A stretch of DNA of 64,000 bases from Selaginella moellendorffii (taxonomy: Eukaryota > Streptophyta > Lycopodiopsida > Selaginellales > Selaginellaceae): contig NW_003314328.1 of the NCBI RefSeq assembly GCF_000143415.4, forward strand, positions 955,626-1,019,625. The letters run 5' to 3'. Of this stretch, positions 1-11,748 are shown piece by piece. The translations under genes and the position numbers were made by a program. Position 1 is the first letter of the stretch. Every line of letters starts with the position of its first letter. The notes below the pieces were generated by a model that did no database searches, had not been told where the DNA came from, and saw only the letters and a program-made list of their open reading frames with translations.

Positions 1-1137
1 TGTTGAGGAAGCTCGACCTGTACTGCCCGAATGTCATGGAGGTGTACCTCGATGGCTGCCTAGGATTCACAAAGTTGGCCGCAGGAGATACGAGTGTATC
101 GGGCAGCGGGCTGTGAAACATTGCCAACGATATGCGTTCTTTGCTCTCGGTCTTCACCACGGCTCGGTGCTCGACGCTCTTGTAGAGGCCATTGGTTATT
201 ATCTGCGAAGAAAAAGAGGTAAGAAATCGAGGAAAATTCTAGTACCTCAATCTGATCTGCAAGGTTCACCACAAAAGCCTCCGGATCAGCCTGGACTTGG
301 ACCCATTTGCCATTTTTCCTGACCTGAAGGCCTTCGACGTCGTCTTGGAGCAGTATAGTGATACCTCCGGGATCAGAATGAGGACTCAGTCCCATGACGC
401 GGTCAGGCTGTGGACACGGAGGGTAATGGTTTACCCGAATAGTCTGGTAGATGCACTCTCCAAACTTTTTCTCCAGGAAGTCGGACTCAAGGCCAAGCGT
501 CTCTGAAATCTTTCCAAGGAGGCATTTTGCAAGTCCATGCACCTCGTTGGAGTACTCGTGTAGCACGGTCCTAAGCACCACATGTAAAGGGGCCGATAAT
601 AAAATTAGAACAGAGAGTACCTGTAAGACTCGGGCTTGGTCGGCCAGGAAGACAAGTTCCGAGTGGAGATGGGGAGCAATTGGTGATAGAGAAGATCAAC
701 CCAGTCGAGCACATCCGACGCAAGGAAATGCCTCCCGTAGCCTTCACAGCTCCCTGGCTTTATCGCAAACTCCAGCTTCTCCTCGTGAGACAAATGGAAA
801 AACTGTCGAGCAGCTTTTCGGACTCTTTCGAGCAAGGAAATTGGGATATCATGATTTACAACCTGAAAGTTTCATGTCAAGACAAAGGCGATAAAAAAGT
901 ACTAAGGAGTACCTGGAAAAATCCCCACTCTGCACAAGCTGCTCCTAGCTTCGCCAATTCTGAAGGATCATTCCGTAGTAACTTCCCGTGATCGATGATC
1001 GGCAAGCTCTCTTCAAAAGGAGCTGACACACGGGAATCAAGCGAGCGCTGAAGAAAGCGTGAAGGCACTTCTTCGAGCCCATTCTGTACCAAAGCCTGCA
1101 CGGAAATTGGAGGCTGCGACTGCACAACCAGAGCCAT
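1..1137 (-). CDS. 2-oxoglutarate/Fe(II)-dependent dioxygenase, SRG1-like (3' end outside window)
   Basis: Four exons are visible on the minus strand, starting at 1137. The N-terminal part has the plant DIOX_N pattern (LPIIDHGKL, then CAEWGFFQV). The catalytic exon carries NHYPPCPQPDRVMGL followed by HSD in LSPHSDPGG, which are two of the three iron ligands. The last exon (about 1-210) has the distal His in SVEHRAVV and the 2-oxoglutarate-binding Arg/Ser in ERISLAMF. These are the hallmarks of the soluble DOXC class that oxidises small specialised metabolites or hormones. The reading reaches FGQYRSSFLN, so only the last residues are missing. The substrate cannot be told from sequence. No defect is seen in the visible part. 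Confidence 0.9.
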
Positions 1138-1576
1138 TTACAAGAACTTCTGTAAGGGAAGCTTTCAGCACTCCGCACTTGTTTAAGAAGCATGCGACCG
1201 CAACTGTAGACTAGAAGACTAGGCTCACGATTTCCTTGTGAAGAACCATCATAAACATCACAATGGATTCTTTTAAATGGTATCATATTTACCTGTGGGG
1301 CTCTGAAGCAAATGTTGTGGCTCAGCATCAGATAGGCCACGTACACGGTCCCATCCCATATACGACTTTTCATCGATGCCACGATCGTCATTCAGTGTAC
1401 GAAGTAGATTCGGCATTAAGCTGTATAGAAATAGTAAACCGAGTTTCGTCAATCGATGCTCACGACGTCGAAACCATAAAAATCGTCCTTCAGTTGCACA
1501 CTTCCAGGCGCGGGTCCGACATTTTTTGGATGCTTGCCGTGAGCTTCGTTGTCATACGCCTGTGAATGAGTCCATG
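1138..1576. other. Intergenic, upstream of the dioxygenase
   Basis: About 440 bp lie between the dioxygenase start and the 3' end of the coiled-coil gene. It should hold the dioxygenase promoter and the coiled-coil gene's 3' UTR. Open frames here (for example 1263-1565) look random and resemble no family I know. Confidence 0.4.
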
Positions 1577-2294
1577 TTAGAAGCACGGGACCATAAAGCT
1601 AAAAAGCACCTCTTCAGCTGCTACCAATTCAGGATTTAGCGCCTGAAGCTTCTGCTTTAGTTCTTCCAACCGCGAAAATCCTGCGACAGAAGTTTGCTCG
1701 ACCTGCTCAAACACACCATTAACAAAAACCTTGACAAGATGTAACCAACCAAACGGTTGAGATCGTCACAAAGCTTTTGCTTTTCCTCTTCTTCAGCCTG
1801 CAATGCAGTTTGTGCCGCTTCCCATTGCTGTACACCTTTGAGAAGCAAGTCCTATGTAATAAATATCGTGACTTCACCTTCTTCGCATTCTCTTCTTTCA
1901 ATTTAGCCTTTCGAATTTTCGCTCCCGACATTTCGATTTTATTCCGTAGGTGTTCAAGGGCTGCATAAGAAGATTACTCAAAGACTAAAAGACAAGAACT
2001 CACCCGCTTTTCTCGGGCCAACAGTAAGTTTTATTTGCAACGAAAGCTCAGCCAGCTCTTTCTCAAAATTGTGGATCTTTAAGTAATTGTCTTGTATATA
2101 CCTGTAGAGACTTTCAGAAAAGAGAATAATAAGCCCTCTTACTTTCTTAGCTCCAGCTCCTTTTCCTCAAGAACCTGTTTCAGACAATGCTTGAAAGAGA
2201 AGAGAGGAAAACACGGTCTCTGAAACTGGACCTGAACTAGAATCGATCTTACCTTCTCACCGTACGAGATAGAAGGGGAATCCTGTGTCGCCAT
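1577..2294 (-). CDS. Small coiled-coil protein, function unknown
   Basis: The gene starts at 2294 (MATQDSPSISYGEK) and ends at TAA 1577-1579. Exons read VLEEKELELRKYIQ, NFEKELAELSLQIKLTVG, LEHLRNKIEMSGAKIRKAK, AWEAAQTALQAEEEEKQKL, then LEELKQKLQALNPELV. The whole protein (about 160-170 residues) is charged, heptad-rich and probably one long coiled coil; no signal peptide or membrane segment is seen. The last intron can be joined in two ways (LNRL-VEQT or LNRLVG-FSRL), both in frame. It lies 51 nt downstream of the TTC4 stop on the same strand. I do not recognise the family; a plant-conserved golgin- or tether-like protein is possible. Confidence 0.65.
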
Positions 2295-2345
2295 TTGAGC
2301 CCCAAACCTCAAACCTCAACTCAAAGCGAACAAGAGAAAGTATTA

Positions 2346-3752
2346 TCAGGGTGGAGACCATGCCCCAGATAGAAACAATTCTCTGAAACGAGATCCTAGT
2401 GCTACAACATAAAAAACTGTGAAAGAATACCGTCAGATCCCTTGTTATAGGAATTTCTTTGATAGATATCACCTGGAATTCCGGGTACCGTGCAATCTGG
2501 TTTTGCAAGTACTGTTTGCAGCGTGCAGTTCTCGTCAACTTTCACCCAATATTTACGCAGATCTAGAAAGACTTGCACATTTAGTTTTGTCAGCAACCCA
2601 GCTTTACCTGTTTCTTTTGTTTCATCCTGGTCAAAATCATCTGTGTGATCTAGCATTGATCTCAAAGCTGCTTTTCTTGATAACGGTGCAACAGCGTTTG
2701 CCTGATTGTCCAAATGTAACAACAGCTTTAAGAAAACAAACAAAGCAGACCTGGTAATATAGTTCAATACGATCCCTTGTGTACTCGTGCTTCTCATCCC
2801 AAGGAAGAGAAGCATCTCCAAACATCTAATTTCACGAGAAAAAGCTGTAAGAGCGAGGATGTGATAGTTAAAAGAATACTCTTTGCAAGTGAGGTTTGAA
2901 CTTGTCGAACTCCATAAAGTCCTCAATCAAGTCGCTCGACATGACTTCCCCATATAGCAGCAAAACAGGCCAGTGTAGAACATTGCTAGTGTCTAGCCAA
3001 GGCTTCTTGGCACCACAGAGCTCTTTGTACAAGTGACTCCCCAGCTTGACGTGCCTTTGCTCTAAACAAGTGACAAATTCCTGGACAACCAAACAAGTGA
3101 GAAATCAAAACACAATGAGAGCTTTCTCACCTCTGCCTCCTTGACATGAATCTTACGTTCGTTCGACCTTTTCAATCTAGTTTCTGCCTGATCCTTCAAG
3201 TTTCTAAGCTCCAGGTTGTGAGGTTCCACGTCCAAAGCTTTTGTACAAAGCTGGGAAGCTCGTTCGAGCAAATCAAGCTCCAGCGCGGCCTTGGAGCCAC
3301 GAAAGTAGGCCTGCCAAGCAAGAGATAAGTGAAACCACCAACCATCATCAATCACTGTACCAGAGTACCTTCACATTCGTAGGATTGAGCTCAATCGCTT
3401 GCTCGGCATCGTTCAATGCGCGCCTATAATTCCCCAGCAGCAAATTCACATGCGCCCTGTTCGCAAAGAGCACCGAGTTTTGCAATGGATCATCAATCCT
3501 CTGCTCGATCGCGCGTGTGTAGCAGTCCACAGCATCCTTGTACCCGGATTTCCCTTTCTTCACACACGCATTTCCCTGCTCCTATGGAAGATCGAACTAA
3601 AATCTCAAATCCTCGCAAACTCGAACAAAGAAGACAATGCATCCTACCCTGAGCTCCAATACGGCGGTCTCGCGAAGCGCATCGATCGCGGCCAGATCGT
3701 TCCTCTCCTCCTCGCTCAGCGCCTCGCCGCGGCCATGGAACAAGAGCGCCAT
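2346..3752 (-). CDS. TTC4: TTC4/Cns1-type tetratricopeptide HSP90 co-chaperone
   Basis: TTC4 proteins bind HSP90/HSP70 through a TPR clamp and are conserved from yeast Cns1 to plants. The start at 3752 gives MALLFHGRGEALSEEERNDL. Three TPRs follow: GNACVKKGKSGYKDAVDCYT, SVLFANRAHVNLLLGNYRRA, and AYFRGSKAALELDLLERASQ with the paired helix. After a charged linker comes the TTC4-specific C-terminal region: VLHWPVLLLYGEVMSSDLIE, WDEKHEYTRDRIELYY, WVKVDENCTLQTVL, and PDCTVPGIP joined to FYVVALGSRFRELF, ending SGAWSPP at 2346. Domain order and ending match plant TTC4 proteins. A telo-box lies just upstream in the 5' UTR. No defect is seen. Confidence 0.93.
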
Positions 3753-3778
3753 AGCCGGGCAAAATATTTCCAACCCCT

Positions 3779-3788
3779 AAACCCTAAA
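3779..3788 (+). promoter_or_regulatory. Telo-box-like element in the TTC4 leader
   Basis: AAACCCTAAA lies 26 bp upstream of the TTC4 ATG. Such elements are common near transcription starts of plant housekeeping and translation genes. The match is seen directly; the function is inferred. Confidence 0.45.
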
Positions 3789-3950
3789 ACACGAAAACCA
3801 TTGAGCCAAGAATTTGTCTTTGATGGAAGTTAGTGAAGGAAGAAAGAAAGAACCATTGACAATTTGTGATTCCTACGCTCTCCCTCTTTTCCCCTAAAGA
3901 GCTCCTACAGCTAAAATCTGATGTACACATATCAAACCCATTCTCTTCTT

Positions 3951-4818
3951 CTAGTCATCATCCTCGTCCTCCTCTTCATTCTGGAAAAAAACGATGTGTT
4001 AGATCACAAAATCGCACAAGATCACGCGCAAAATCATAGAAGTTCTACCTCAGCACTGCCTTCTTCCTCGTTTTCCTTCGAATCTTCTTGCTCCTCGTCA
4101 TCCTGACAAGGACGAGACGACCGAAGTCGAGAAAACTGCAAAGATTCGTCAAAAATCTTACTTGTTTCTTCTTGTAAGCGGCCATGGACTCGGCGTAATC
4201 GGCCCGGAGCTGGGCGGCCTTGTTGACGTACACGGCCTTCTCCTGGAAGATCAAACAGTGGAGATCAGATCACTGCGAAGAAAAAAAAAAATGGAGAACA
4301 GAGAATACTCACACTTTCGCTCATCTTACTCCACTTATCACCAGCGGCCTTTCCAACCTGCGAGGGAAGAGTGAACGTCAAGAGAAGTTTTTCGAAACAC
4401 TCAAGGAAGAGAAAAGAGGCCTACCGCTGCGACGCCTTTGACATCCGGATGATCTTCCTTGTACTGTTGCCGAAAGCTTTCCCTGTGAAAAAAGAGAACT
4501 TGAATCGAATCCAAAGCGTGGAAGAGCGAAAAAACTTACAGGAAGACGAAGAATGCCGTGGGGGGACGCTTTGGGAGATTGGGGTCCTTGCTCGCCTTCT
4601 TTTCCTTCTTCTTTTGCTTCTTGGTGGCCTTCCCGTCCTTCACCGCGAGCTTCTTCCTGGCAAGGAAAGAAAAAAAGAGAGCATCAGTGATCACACCCCT
4701 GGAGAAGAAGAACAAGGAAAAAAATCGCCTACTCTTTCTCAGGCTTCGCGTCCTTGCCGTCCTTCTTCTTTGTCGAGCCCAAAGGCCGCCCTCGTCCCCT
4801 GGTACTGGCCTCTTTCAT
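3951..4818 (-). CDS. HMGB-type chromatin protein with one HMG box
   Basis: HMGB proteins bend DNA non-specifically and act as nuclear architectural factors. The start at 4818 gives MKEASTRGRGRPLGSTKKKD; the GRGRP motif resembles an AT-hook. A lysine-rich stretch (KKQKKKEKK) follows, then one HMG box across three exons: DPNLPKRPPTAFFVF, ESFRQQYKEDHPDVKGVAAV, GKAAGDKWSKMSESEKAVYV, and AAQLRADYAESMAAYKKK. The tail is strongly acidic (DDEEQEDSKENEEE ending NEEEDEDDD at 3951). The order basic tail, box, acidic tail is that of plant HMGB2/3-like proteins. Introns are short and purine-rich on the + strand. Confidence 0.93.
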
Positions 4819-5735
4819 CTTGAAAGCTCGACAGCCGCGATCTACAAGCAACCGAGAAAAAAACGATCCAGCTCCATCAAAACCGCGACGATTTGAGGAC
4901 ATTTCTCTCGATCTTGGAGGAGAAAAAAGCTCCAGCAAAAACGGGAGGAAGAAACCCACCTCAAAGCGAAACCGAGCGAAAAAACGATGAGCTGCTGCGT
5001 GGAAGACACAAAGACGAAGACGATCACAGCACAAATCCAAGCTGCTCAAACGCCGCCATAGCCACGCTGCAAGAGGAGAGAGCGAGGGAGACGCTAAGAA
5101 CAAAGAAGAGAGATGAGGGTTTGGCAGCGAAGGAGGCCCGTGTATGACGGGCACGAGTGACGAGCCTGCCCGTCGCCGGCGACGGGCAGCGCAATGCTGG
5201 CAACGCCTGGGCCGCTGGATGGCCCCAAGCAACGGTCCGATCCGTGGGCCTGGCAGGGAGATTTTTTGCCTTCACTCTCGCTATAAAAACCGGCCGTTGA
5301 TCCCCCAGCGCATGGACACCTTGAAGTGTTTCCTAGCCCTTCAGATTTATGTAAGCGCCACCGGCTGTAGCCGGTCACCATCGGTGTGCTTTCAAAATGG
5401 GCTTTACCCGGAGGTTTAAGAGTAGCCGGTGGACGCGACCGGCTGGCCGGAGCTTTATTTGGATGTGAAATCGAGAGGACAACAAAAGTGGCGGGAAGAA
5501 ATGCGCGCCATCTCGCGTTACAAAAATTTGATTTTATTTCTCTCTCTTCTCTTCGAGGAAAAGATTCCCATGGCATATCCGGCTAATCTTTCTACTTTAG
5601 CCAAATTGTTTTCATCATCGTCGTGATAGAGATAGACTGGTTCTATCTTTTTATATAGTTCTTCGCTGCTCGAGCTCGTCTAATCCATATCCATCGATCG
5701 AATGGAGGAAGAAAAAAAATCTCTCCCACTTTCTC
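4819..5735. other. Intergenic between the HMGB and DUF1336 genes
   Basis: About 900 bp. The part next to 4818 should be HMGB leader and promoter. From 5160 to 5460 it is GC-rich, with repeated short words (GACGGGCA, and CCGGCT/AGCCGG boxes at about 5290-5450) that could form hairpins. The open frame at 5094-5576 (-) has no recognisable domain and is Arg/Ser/Pro-biased, so I do not call it a gene. Confidence 0.4.
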
Positions 5736-6707
5736 TCACGCTTTACAGTGATCGCGCTCCGCCACCTTGCCGTTCTTCGTGGAGTGGTGACCCCGGAACG
5801 AAAACCCAAGCCGTCGCTGCCATGAATTCGCAGCGCTCGCATTCGTCCCGGGATGATTCGAGTTGGAGCAACTTAGACCCTGCTGCTGGTGATGATCCTG
5901 CTCGTGATCCACAAAAACAGCCGACTCCATCTCGATCTGGGCGATTCGCACAGTCCCTAGCAATCTCTCCGGGAGCTCCTCCTCGGCCTGCGACTCTACC
6001 AAGAATCCCATATCTACAACCACGGAGCTAACGTAGCCTAGAGCCAAGTGGAGGATGTAAGTCGCGACTGTGGACGATCCAATATCAACGTCGATCTCCA
6101 GATAGTTCGGGCCCCGGATGTAGTGACAAGTGAGCGCTTTCCCGAGCAAGCAAGCCGCGTGATTCCCCACAGTGGCCTTGACGATCCACGGACCACGAAC
6201 GATCCTGTTGATGAGCTTGAATCTACTGTTCCGGAACCCATCATCTTCGTGGATGAATCTGTAGAGAAGCGACCCCGGCGCGATTGGATCGTCGGTGGCG
6301 TAGTAGAACACGGCGCTGTAGTTCTCCTTCCCTGGAACTTGCAAGTTGACGGCGAAGACGAAGGACTTGAGACCCTCCCTCTGTGCCTGCGCTAGATCTA
6401 GAGCTCGCCTGACCCTGTTGTCCGGGCGGGCGAGGACGTGATCCAGCTTCCCGTGCGATCGAAGCCAATCCACGCCCAGTGGCTTCATCACGCACTCGCC
6501 CGCCGCGGCCTTGACCCTCTTGGCGAAGTAATTGTGGCCACGAACCTGGAATGCGCTGCCGGGAGGCGCCGCCCAGCCATTCGTGCCAGTGTCGAGATCT
6601 ACGATCTCGCGCAGCGATCCGCCGCTCCTCACACCCGCCTTCCAATCCCTAATCTCGCCGCGGCGGCGCTCCTCCTCGCCGCGGGATTCTTGCGTAACCC
6701 CGGTCAT
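5736..6707 (-). CDS. EDR2 C-terminal domain (DUF1336) protein, single exon
   Basis: This is an intronless frame of 323 residues. The DUF1336 signature is clear: GWAAPPGSAFQVRGHNYF, KPLGVDWLRS, VFAVNLQVPGKENYSAVFYY, RFIHEDDGFRNSRFKLI, IVRGPWIVKATVGNHAACLL, GPNYLEIDVDIGSSTVATYI and LGYVSSVVVDMGFLVES. The same domain ends ENHANCED DISEASE RESISTANCE 2, where it sits behind PH and START domains. Here it is almost the whole protein, as in the short DUF1336-only plant proteins. The Ser/His-rich tail after about residue 260 is not conserved. The family is linked to lipid binding and defence or cell-death control; the role here is not known. It is divergent from the reductase gene at 7003. Confidence 0.92.
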   Translation of the reverse strand: MTGVTQESRGEEERRRGEIRDWKAGVRSGGSLREIVDLDTGTNGWAAPPGSAFQVRGHNYFAKRVKAAAGECVMKPLGVDWLRSHGKLDHVLARPDNRVRRALDLAQAQREGLKSFVFAVNLQVPGKENYSAVFYYATDDPIAPGSLLYRFIHEDDGFRNSRFKLINRIVRGPWIVKATVGNHAACLLGKALTCHYIRGPNYLEIDVDIGSSTVATYILHLALGYVSSVVVDMGFLVESQAEEELPERLLGTVRIAQIEMESAVFVDHEQDHHQQQGLSCSNSNHPGTNASAANSWQRRLGFSFRGHHSTKNGKVAERDHCKA

Positions 6708-7002
6708 GGCGAGGGCGAGGCGAAATTCCCAGATTTCCAGCCGCCGCGCTACATCCTAGAGCAAGATCAAGGAAAGAAGAGTGATGGATTGGAATCGCTG
6801 GGCGCCGAGGTGAATCAAACAACGCACCTCTTGACGTGCATTCCCATTGGCGCCCCGGAAGAAGAACCCTAGTCGCTTGTTAAGGAGCCCTTGGCTCTGG
6901 CCGGGATCCCAATGTGCCGCCACGTCATTGACACGTCATAACAGATCCCAGTGACGTCAGCACATTTGAAACAAAAGAGTCCATGGAAGATCGAGCAAAT
7001 AG

Positions 7003-8253
7003 ATGGAAGAGAAGAAGGCTAGGGTTCTTGTGACCGGAGGGAGCGGCTTCCTTGGCGGAGCTCTCATCCGCGCGTTGCTGCGGTCCGGTCGCTACGAAAT
7101 ACGCGCGCTGGTGAGGAGGATCGGCAGCGTCGCCGCGGATTTCGATCCGGAGCTGCTCTCCGGCGGGGTGGAATTCGTCGCTGGCGATGTCTTGGATCTC
7201 GAATCGCTCGTCCGTGCCTGCGATGGCTGCCAGGCCGTAATCCATGTCGCGGCATACGTCAAGAGCTGGGCACCGGATCCCGCGCGCTTCTTCCAGGTAT
7301 GGCTTAGGGCGCGGGATTGTCGCTGGTGATCGAAATTTCGAAATTTCCTTCAGGTCAATGTGGGAGGCCTCAAGAATGTGATCGAAGCTGTCAAGGCTAC
7401 CGCATCGATCACAAAGCTCGTCTACACGTCCTCGTTCTTTGCTCTCGGACCATCGAAATATGGTGAAGTTGCCGATGAACAGCAGGTTTGTCTTCCCTTA
7501 TCTCACCACAATTTTTTCATTTCTTCTCGCTCCAGGTCCATTCCGGGAAGAACTTTTGCACAGAGTATGAGAGATCCAAGCTGGAAGCCGATATAGTCGC
7601 ACGGAATTCCGAGGTGCCTATAGTTCTTCTCTACCCGGGAGTGATATATGGATCCGGACGAATCACTCGAGGCAACATCATCGCGGACATTGTAAGTTCT
7701 TCGCAAAACGATTCACACTCGTGAAGATGCCAAGACTTTCTCCATTTCGCAGCTCATAGAACGGTTCAACTGGCGTCTACCCGGCTACATCGGATTCGGG
7801 CATGACAAGTTCTCGTTTTGTCACGTCGAGGACGTTGCTGCCGGGCACATCGCAGCGCTCGAGAGAGGTGCTCCCGGCGAGAGGTTCATCCTTGGCGGCC
7901 CAAACAAATCGCTCGAGGACGTGTTTAACATCTCCGCGAGCTTGACAGGCACCAGAAGGCCGTGGTTCCACATACCACTCTGGTTAGTCTACGTCTATGG
8001 CTACGTCTCGACCGTCTTTGCTCGGATCGCTGGCGTAGAGCCTGTTGTGACGCATCCGGTAAGTCTTCCAAATCATCCTTTCCACCTCTTGATCTAAGCT
8101 TTGATCTTCCAGGCAGTCTCGGTGATAAAGCAGCAATGGGCCTACTCGAGTGCCAAAGCCGAGAGACTCCTGGGCTACAAACCAAGATCTCTGGAAGATG
8201 GACTGGCGGAAATGCTCGTCTTTCTCAAAGACAGGCAGCTCATTACGTACTGA
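7003..8253 (+). CDS. FLDH: Extended short-chain dehydrogenase/reductase, FLDH-like
   Basis: Five exons (7003-7296, 7354-7485, 7536-7691, 7753-8058, 8113-8253) give 342 residues. A Rossmann fold begins with VLVTGGSGFLGGALI (NAD(P)-binding GxxGxxG). The active site is Ser in VYTSSFFALG with Tyr153/Lys157 in CTEYERSKLEAD. Further family motifs are LYPGVIYGSGRITRGN and CHVEDVAAGHIAA. A hydrophobic stretch near residues 265-285 (PLWLVYVYGYVSTVFARIAG) may be a membrane anchor. It resembles plant NAD+-dependent farnesol dehydrogenase (At4g33360 type), which oxidises farnesol to farnesal. The substrate here is inferred; other DFR/3-beta-HSD-like activities are possible. It converges on the NAT gene with a 138-bp gap. 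Confidence 0.88.
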
Positions 8254-8391
8254 AAATCTGGAGACAAAGCCATTAACGGAAACAAAACCATGGACATATC
8301 GAAACAAGAAAATTTGCGTCGATCTAAGCTGCGTACTTACTTCACGACGATATCGCTCCCGCCAAAACCAATCCTGTTGTGCGTGGGTGGA

Positions 8392-11088
8392 TCACAAGCC
8401 CACCCATTTCACCTTGGAGAACAGCTTCCTTCCAACCGGGAGCCCGTAATCCTTGACAACCGCCGGTTCGTTGCGAGCACTCCGAGGACGGCACCAAATG
8501 TAAACACCTCTCTCTTGTCGGCTGCCCGGAACGGTGTTGTCCAACACGAACGCCACCAGGAACGCAATCACCATATGCATCGAGAGCACCGAGTTGAGCA
8601 CGAAATTCGCCTGAAAGGATGGGTAAGAACTTAGAGAAGATCTCTCGAGTTTGCTTTACCCCGTGGTTCTTCGTCTTGACGGGGCCGTGCTGAGCGACCG
8701 CATAAGGTTGAAAGTAAGGCTCAGTCACTGCATTTACCCCTGCGTTGCCATACTGCTGGAAGTAGGCGGGCACTGACAAGGCAGTGAACAGGGAGAGGCC
8801 CACGATAAGTACGTTCCGGGAGCTTCCAGTCTCGCTGTATCGTAAGTTAGACAAGCCGAGAGCTGTCAAGAGGGTCCACATGAAAGCCAGGAGCCCGGCC
8901 ACAATAACAGTCGGAATTGAGGCAATGAATGCTCCTACTTTGCCTGCAAATATCACAAGGGGCGAATAGAAAAATCCAGGATATCAGCAACACAGCCAAA
9001 TTCACAGGCCTGAAAAGAAGGAATGCCAGGAAGAACTCACCAACTAAAGCGAGGATGATCAAGACGCAAGCTCCAAATTCGACAGCTCGCCGGCTTCCCA
9101 TCTTCGTGACAGCTATCGTATGCACATTTTCGGTTAATGTCGTTGCCCCGGCTCCAGTTCCAAATATCCCAGCCAAAGCACTGGTTATCCCCTCCAAACC
9201 AATGCTTCTGCTGACCACCCCTGGAGATGGAGCCCGGGAAGCAACCAGCAACGAAGTCGCATGATAAGTTCCTACCTGGAATCCAACAATGTCAAAACAA
9301 ATATATCAGCACCACCAAAGAGCACTGACCGAATCCACGGTTGCGATTATCGACGCGGCCATCATCACAAGCCCCGTTTTAAAGCTGAAGCGTGGTGTGC
9401 CCCATTGCAGTGGATACGGAAAGCGAAACCAGGCTGCGTCTTTCAAAGCCGTGGAAACATCTGTCCTGCAGTGTTTCATAGTGAAAACATGTCGTTGACA
9501 TGCCGCTGACGGTGGTAGTTTCATATTGCATCCTTTGTAGTTGTATGCTCCCGTCTCGGTTAGTAAGAAAGCATACGCCCAGATGATACCAAGTCCCAGG
9601 GGCACCTGTGGAGCCAAGATGAAGTTCAGTTGCAAGTTTCATTGTCCAGACGTACCGCATAAACTTGAAAAATTCGGTGACCGAAGACAGATATTTTTCG
9701 CAGGTACTGCATACACAGAGCGCACGGCCGTTAGCAGCAATGTCCAGCAAGCCGAGATTTGGACTCACCAGAGCAAAGAAAAGTACGATCAGTAGCTGTG
9801 GAAGACCAATCTCGACACAGGTTCCAACCACGGGAAAAGCATAGCTGAAAAATGCCAAGCCTATCGCAGCAACAGTTGGTGCAACAACCACCGGATTGAT
9901 CACCCTGCAAAACATTCGGTCAGACTCAACTTAACGACATGGCTGGCTGAGACGCTAGATATACCTGAGGATGATAGACATAAGGCCAGTATAGCCCACG
10001 ACCATTTGGAACACCGAAGAAATAATGACAGCTCCTTGCAATTCCCTCATTATATGTTTGAATCTCTGTAAAACAAAGACAACGTCACAGAGTCTCGAAG
10101 AGAAAGTTGATTTTACTTACATTCTGGCGTACGCTAGAAAACTCCGGAGAATGAATGATAGTCAGAATTGGAGCCAGATATGCGAATGATGCGCCTTGCA
10201 CCAGAGGCAACCTCGAACCGAAAAACGAGTGCAACAAAGTTGTGATCCCAGTGACCAGAAGCATAGTAGAGACAACTTTGGCGACATCTTCCTAGACAAC
10301 AAAAGATCACACGCATTAATACAGCAAGAAGAAAACCATCTCACGAGCTTACGTTGCTTCCGCCCATGGCTGGCACAAAGATTAAAGGCGTAAGTACAAG
10401 CGATCCAACAATGGAGAAGTAGTGTTGCAATCCATACAAAATTAACGGAACTGCAAGTACAAGTTAGTAGCGGAGTACATGATCAGCAAAGAAAAAAAGA
10501 AATGAATCCGAAAGGAAACTCACCTAGTCCCGGAGTCTCTCTGATCTCATACTTCATATGAGATTGTTTCGCCATGAGGACATCGTCCATGTCTTGCTGA
10601 GAACCCATGTCAACCTCCGAGTCTCTATAGTGTCCACGAAGCTGGCCACTGCTTTGCTGGACGCCGCTCACATTCTCCGAGTCAATCCCTCCGGTCCCTC
10701 TCTTTGAGCTCACGGGAGGGGTGTAAACTTTCGTCGGTGTAGCGCCTGGATCCTTGGCAGAGCTCCCATTCTCCACCGGCGTCCTGGGAGCAGCACCGCC
10801 ACTAAGATCTGCCGAATTGGGGGCCTTGAGATGCAATGTAGCATCAGCATTGCTCACATCCGTGTCGCTGATGGTGCTGGCCGCGCTCTCGCCGGACATG
10901 TTGCTCCGGAATCCTGTTCTTCGGGCCCATGATCCCATTGTCCTGGGATTCTGATTGCCACCGGCGTCCATCCTCGGCGGCCAGGGTCCGGGTCTTCTAC
11001 CTAGGGAAGGGGACTCTGGATCATGATGATCTTGAGCTCTCGATGGCGGCGAAGACGTCCCAAGCCCCGCTGGAGGAGGAAGAGGCAT
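8392..11088 (-). CDS. Nucleobase-ascorbate transporter, NAT11/NAT12 type
   Basis: This is a polytopic membrane transporter of the NAT/NCS2 family, here of the plant subgroup with a long soluble N-terminus. The start at 11088 is followed by about 180 hydrophilic Pro/Ser-rich residues in one exon, then ETPGLVPLILYGLQHYFSIV, where the membrane core begins. Core motifs include GSRLPLVQGASFAYLAPI, NPVVVAPTVAAIGLAFFSYA and the NAT signature region GTGAGATTLTENVHTIAV. Later segments (SIPTVIVAGLLAFMWTLL, NVLIVGLSLFTALSVPAYF, MHMVIAFLVAFVLDNTVPG) complete the fold. It ends KLFSKVKWVGL at 8392. Substrate of this subgroup is unsettled. Pieces of its first exon recur near 29.83-30.29 kb. Confidence 0.92.
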
Positions 11089-11748
11089 AATATCTTGATT
11101 CTAGCTCGCTGCGATGCCCCGACACCGCGCTTCTACCACCAAGAACCGATCAAACCAGCGCTCTAGAGGCCGGATTCACGCCTGGAAACGCAAATGCCAT
11201 ACCAGATCCGCCGCTTCCCCATCGCCGAGCTCGATAGCTCCTGCCAGAATCCACACGACAGCGGCCGCGTCGCCATCGATCGGGCGCCTCCAGTCAGGGA
11301 TCCGGCTCCTCGATCCGGAAAGAAGCCACATTCTTTGGGCGCGCGGCGGCGTCCATAGCCAAAACCTCGCCCTCCAAGAACACAAGAATGAGATGAGAAG
11401 AAGCTACTAAAGGTGTATAGTGTAGAAGCGAAGCAAGGCCTTTTTTCACGTTAACTGTACTGGGCTTTTGACTGGCTGGTTATTACCTGGGCGGTAACTT
11501 ATCTCGGTCCGTTGTGCCGACAGCGAAGTTCTCCATAGCCACAAGCAATCCTGGCCGTCCGATATTCCTCAGAGAATATACTATTTGAGCCGGTCCTGAC
11601 CGTCCGATCATATCTTAGAGATGGTTCTATCTAGGGTTTATCATTTGGGAATGGCGGGATCGCGCAGACGATGAATGCGCTGAGGTACGAGCAGGATTGG
11701 AAGCGCAAGATTTCTTTCTGGATCCAGGAATTTGAGCGCCAGGCCGAA
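11089..11748. other. Divergent intergenic region between the NAT and S28 genes
   Basis: This 660-bp region drives the NAT gene leftwards and the S28 gene rightwards. A telo-box-like TAGGGTTTA lies near 11633. The words GTCCGATATTCCTCAG and CCTGACCGTCCG (11550-11610) recur, inverted, at 22.35-22.41 kb and, re-inverted, at 30.0-30.06 kb, so this promoter was copied with the gene. Open frames at 11114-11410 look incidental. Confidence 0.5.

Noticed and set aside
1577-3752. A bacterial-style operon of TTC4 and the coiled-coil gene
   Set aside because: Both genes have spliceosomal introns; close spacing is genome compaction, though a shared transcript remains possible.
5094-5576. 160-codon open frame on the minus strand
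   Set aside because: Arg/Ser/Pro-biased, no domain, lies in GC-rich promoter-like DNA.
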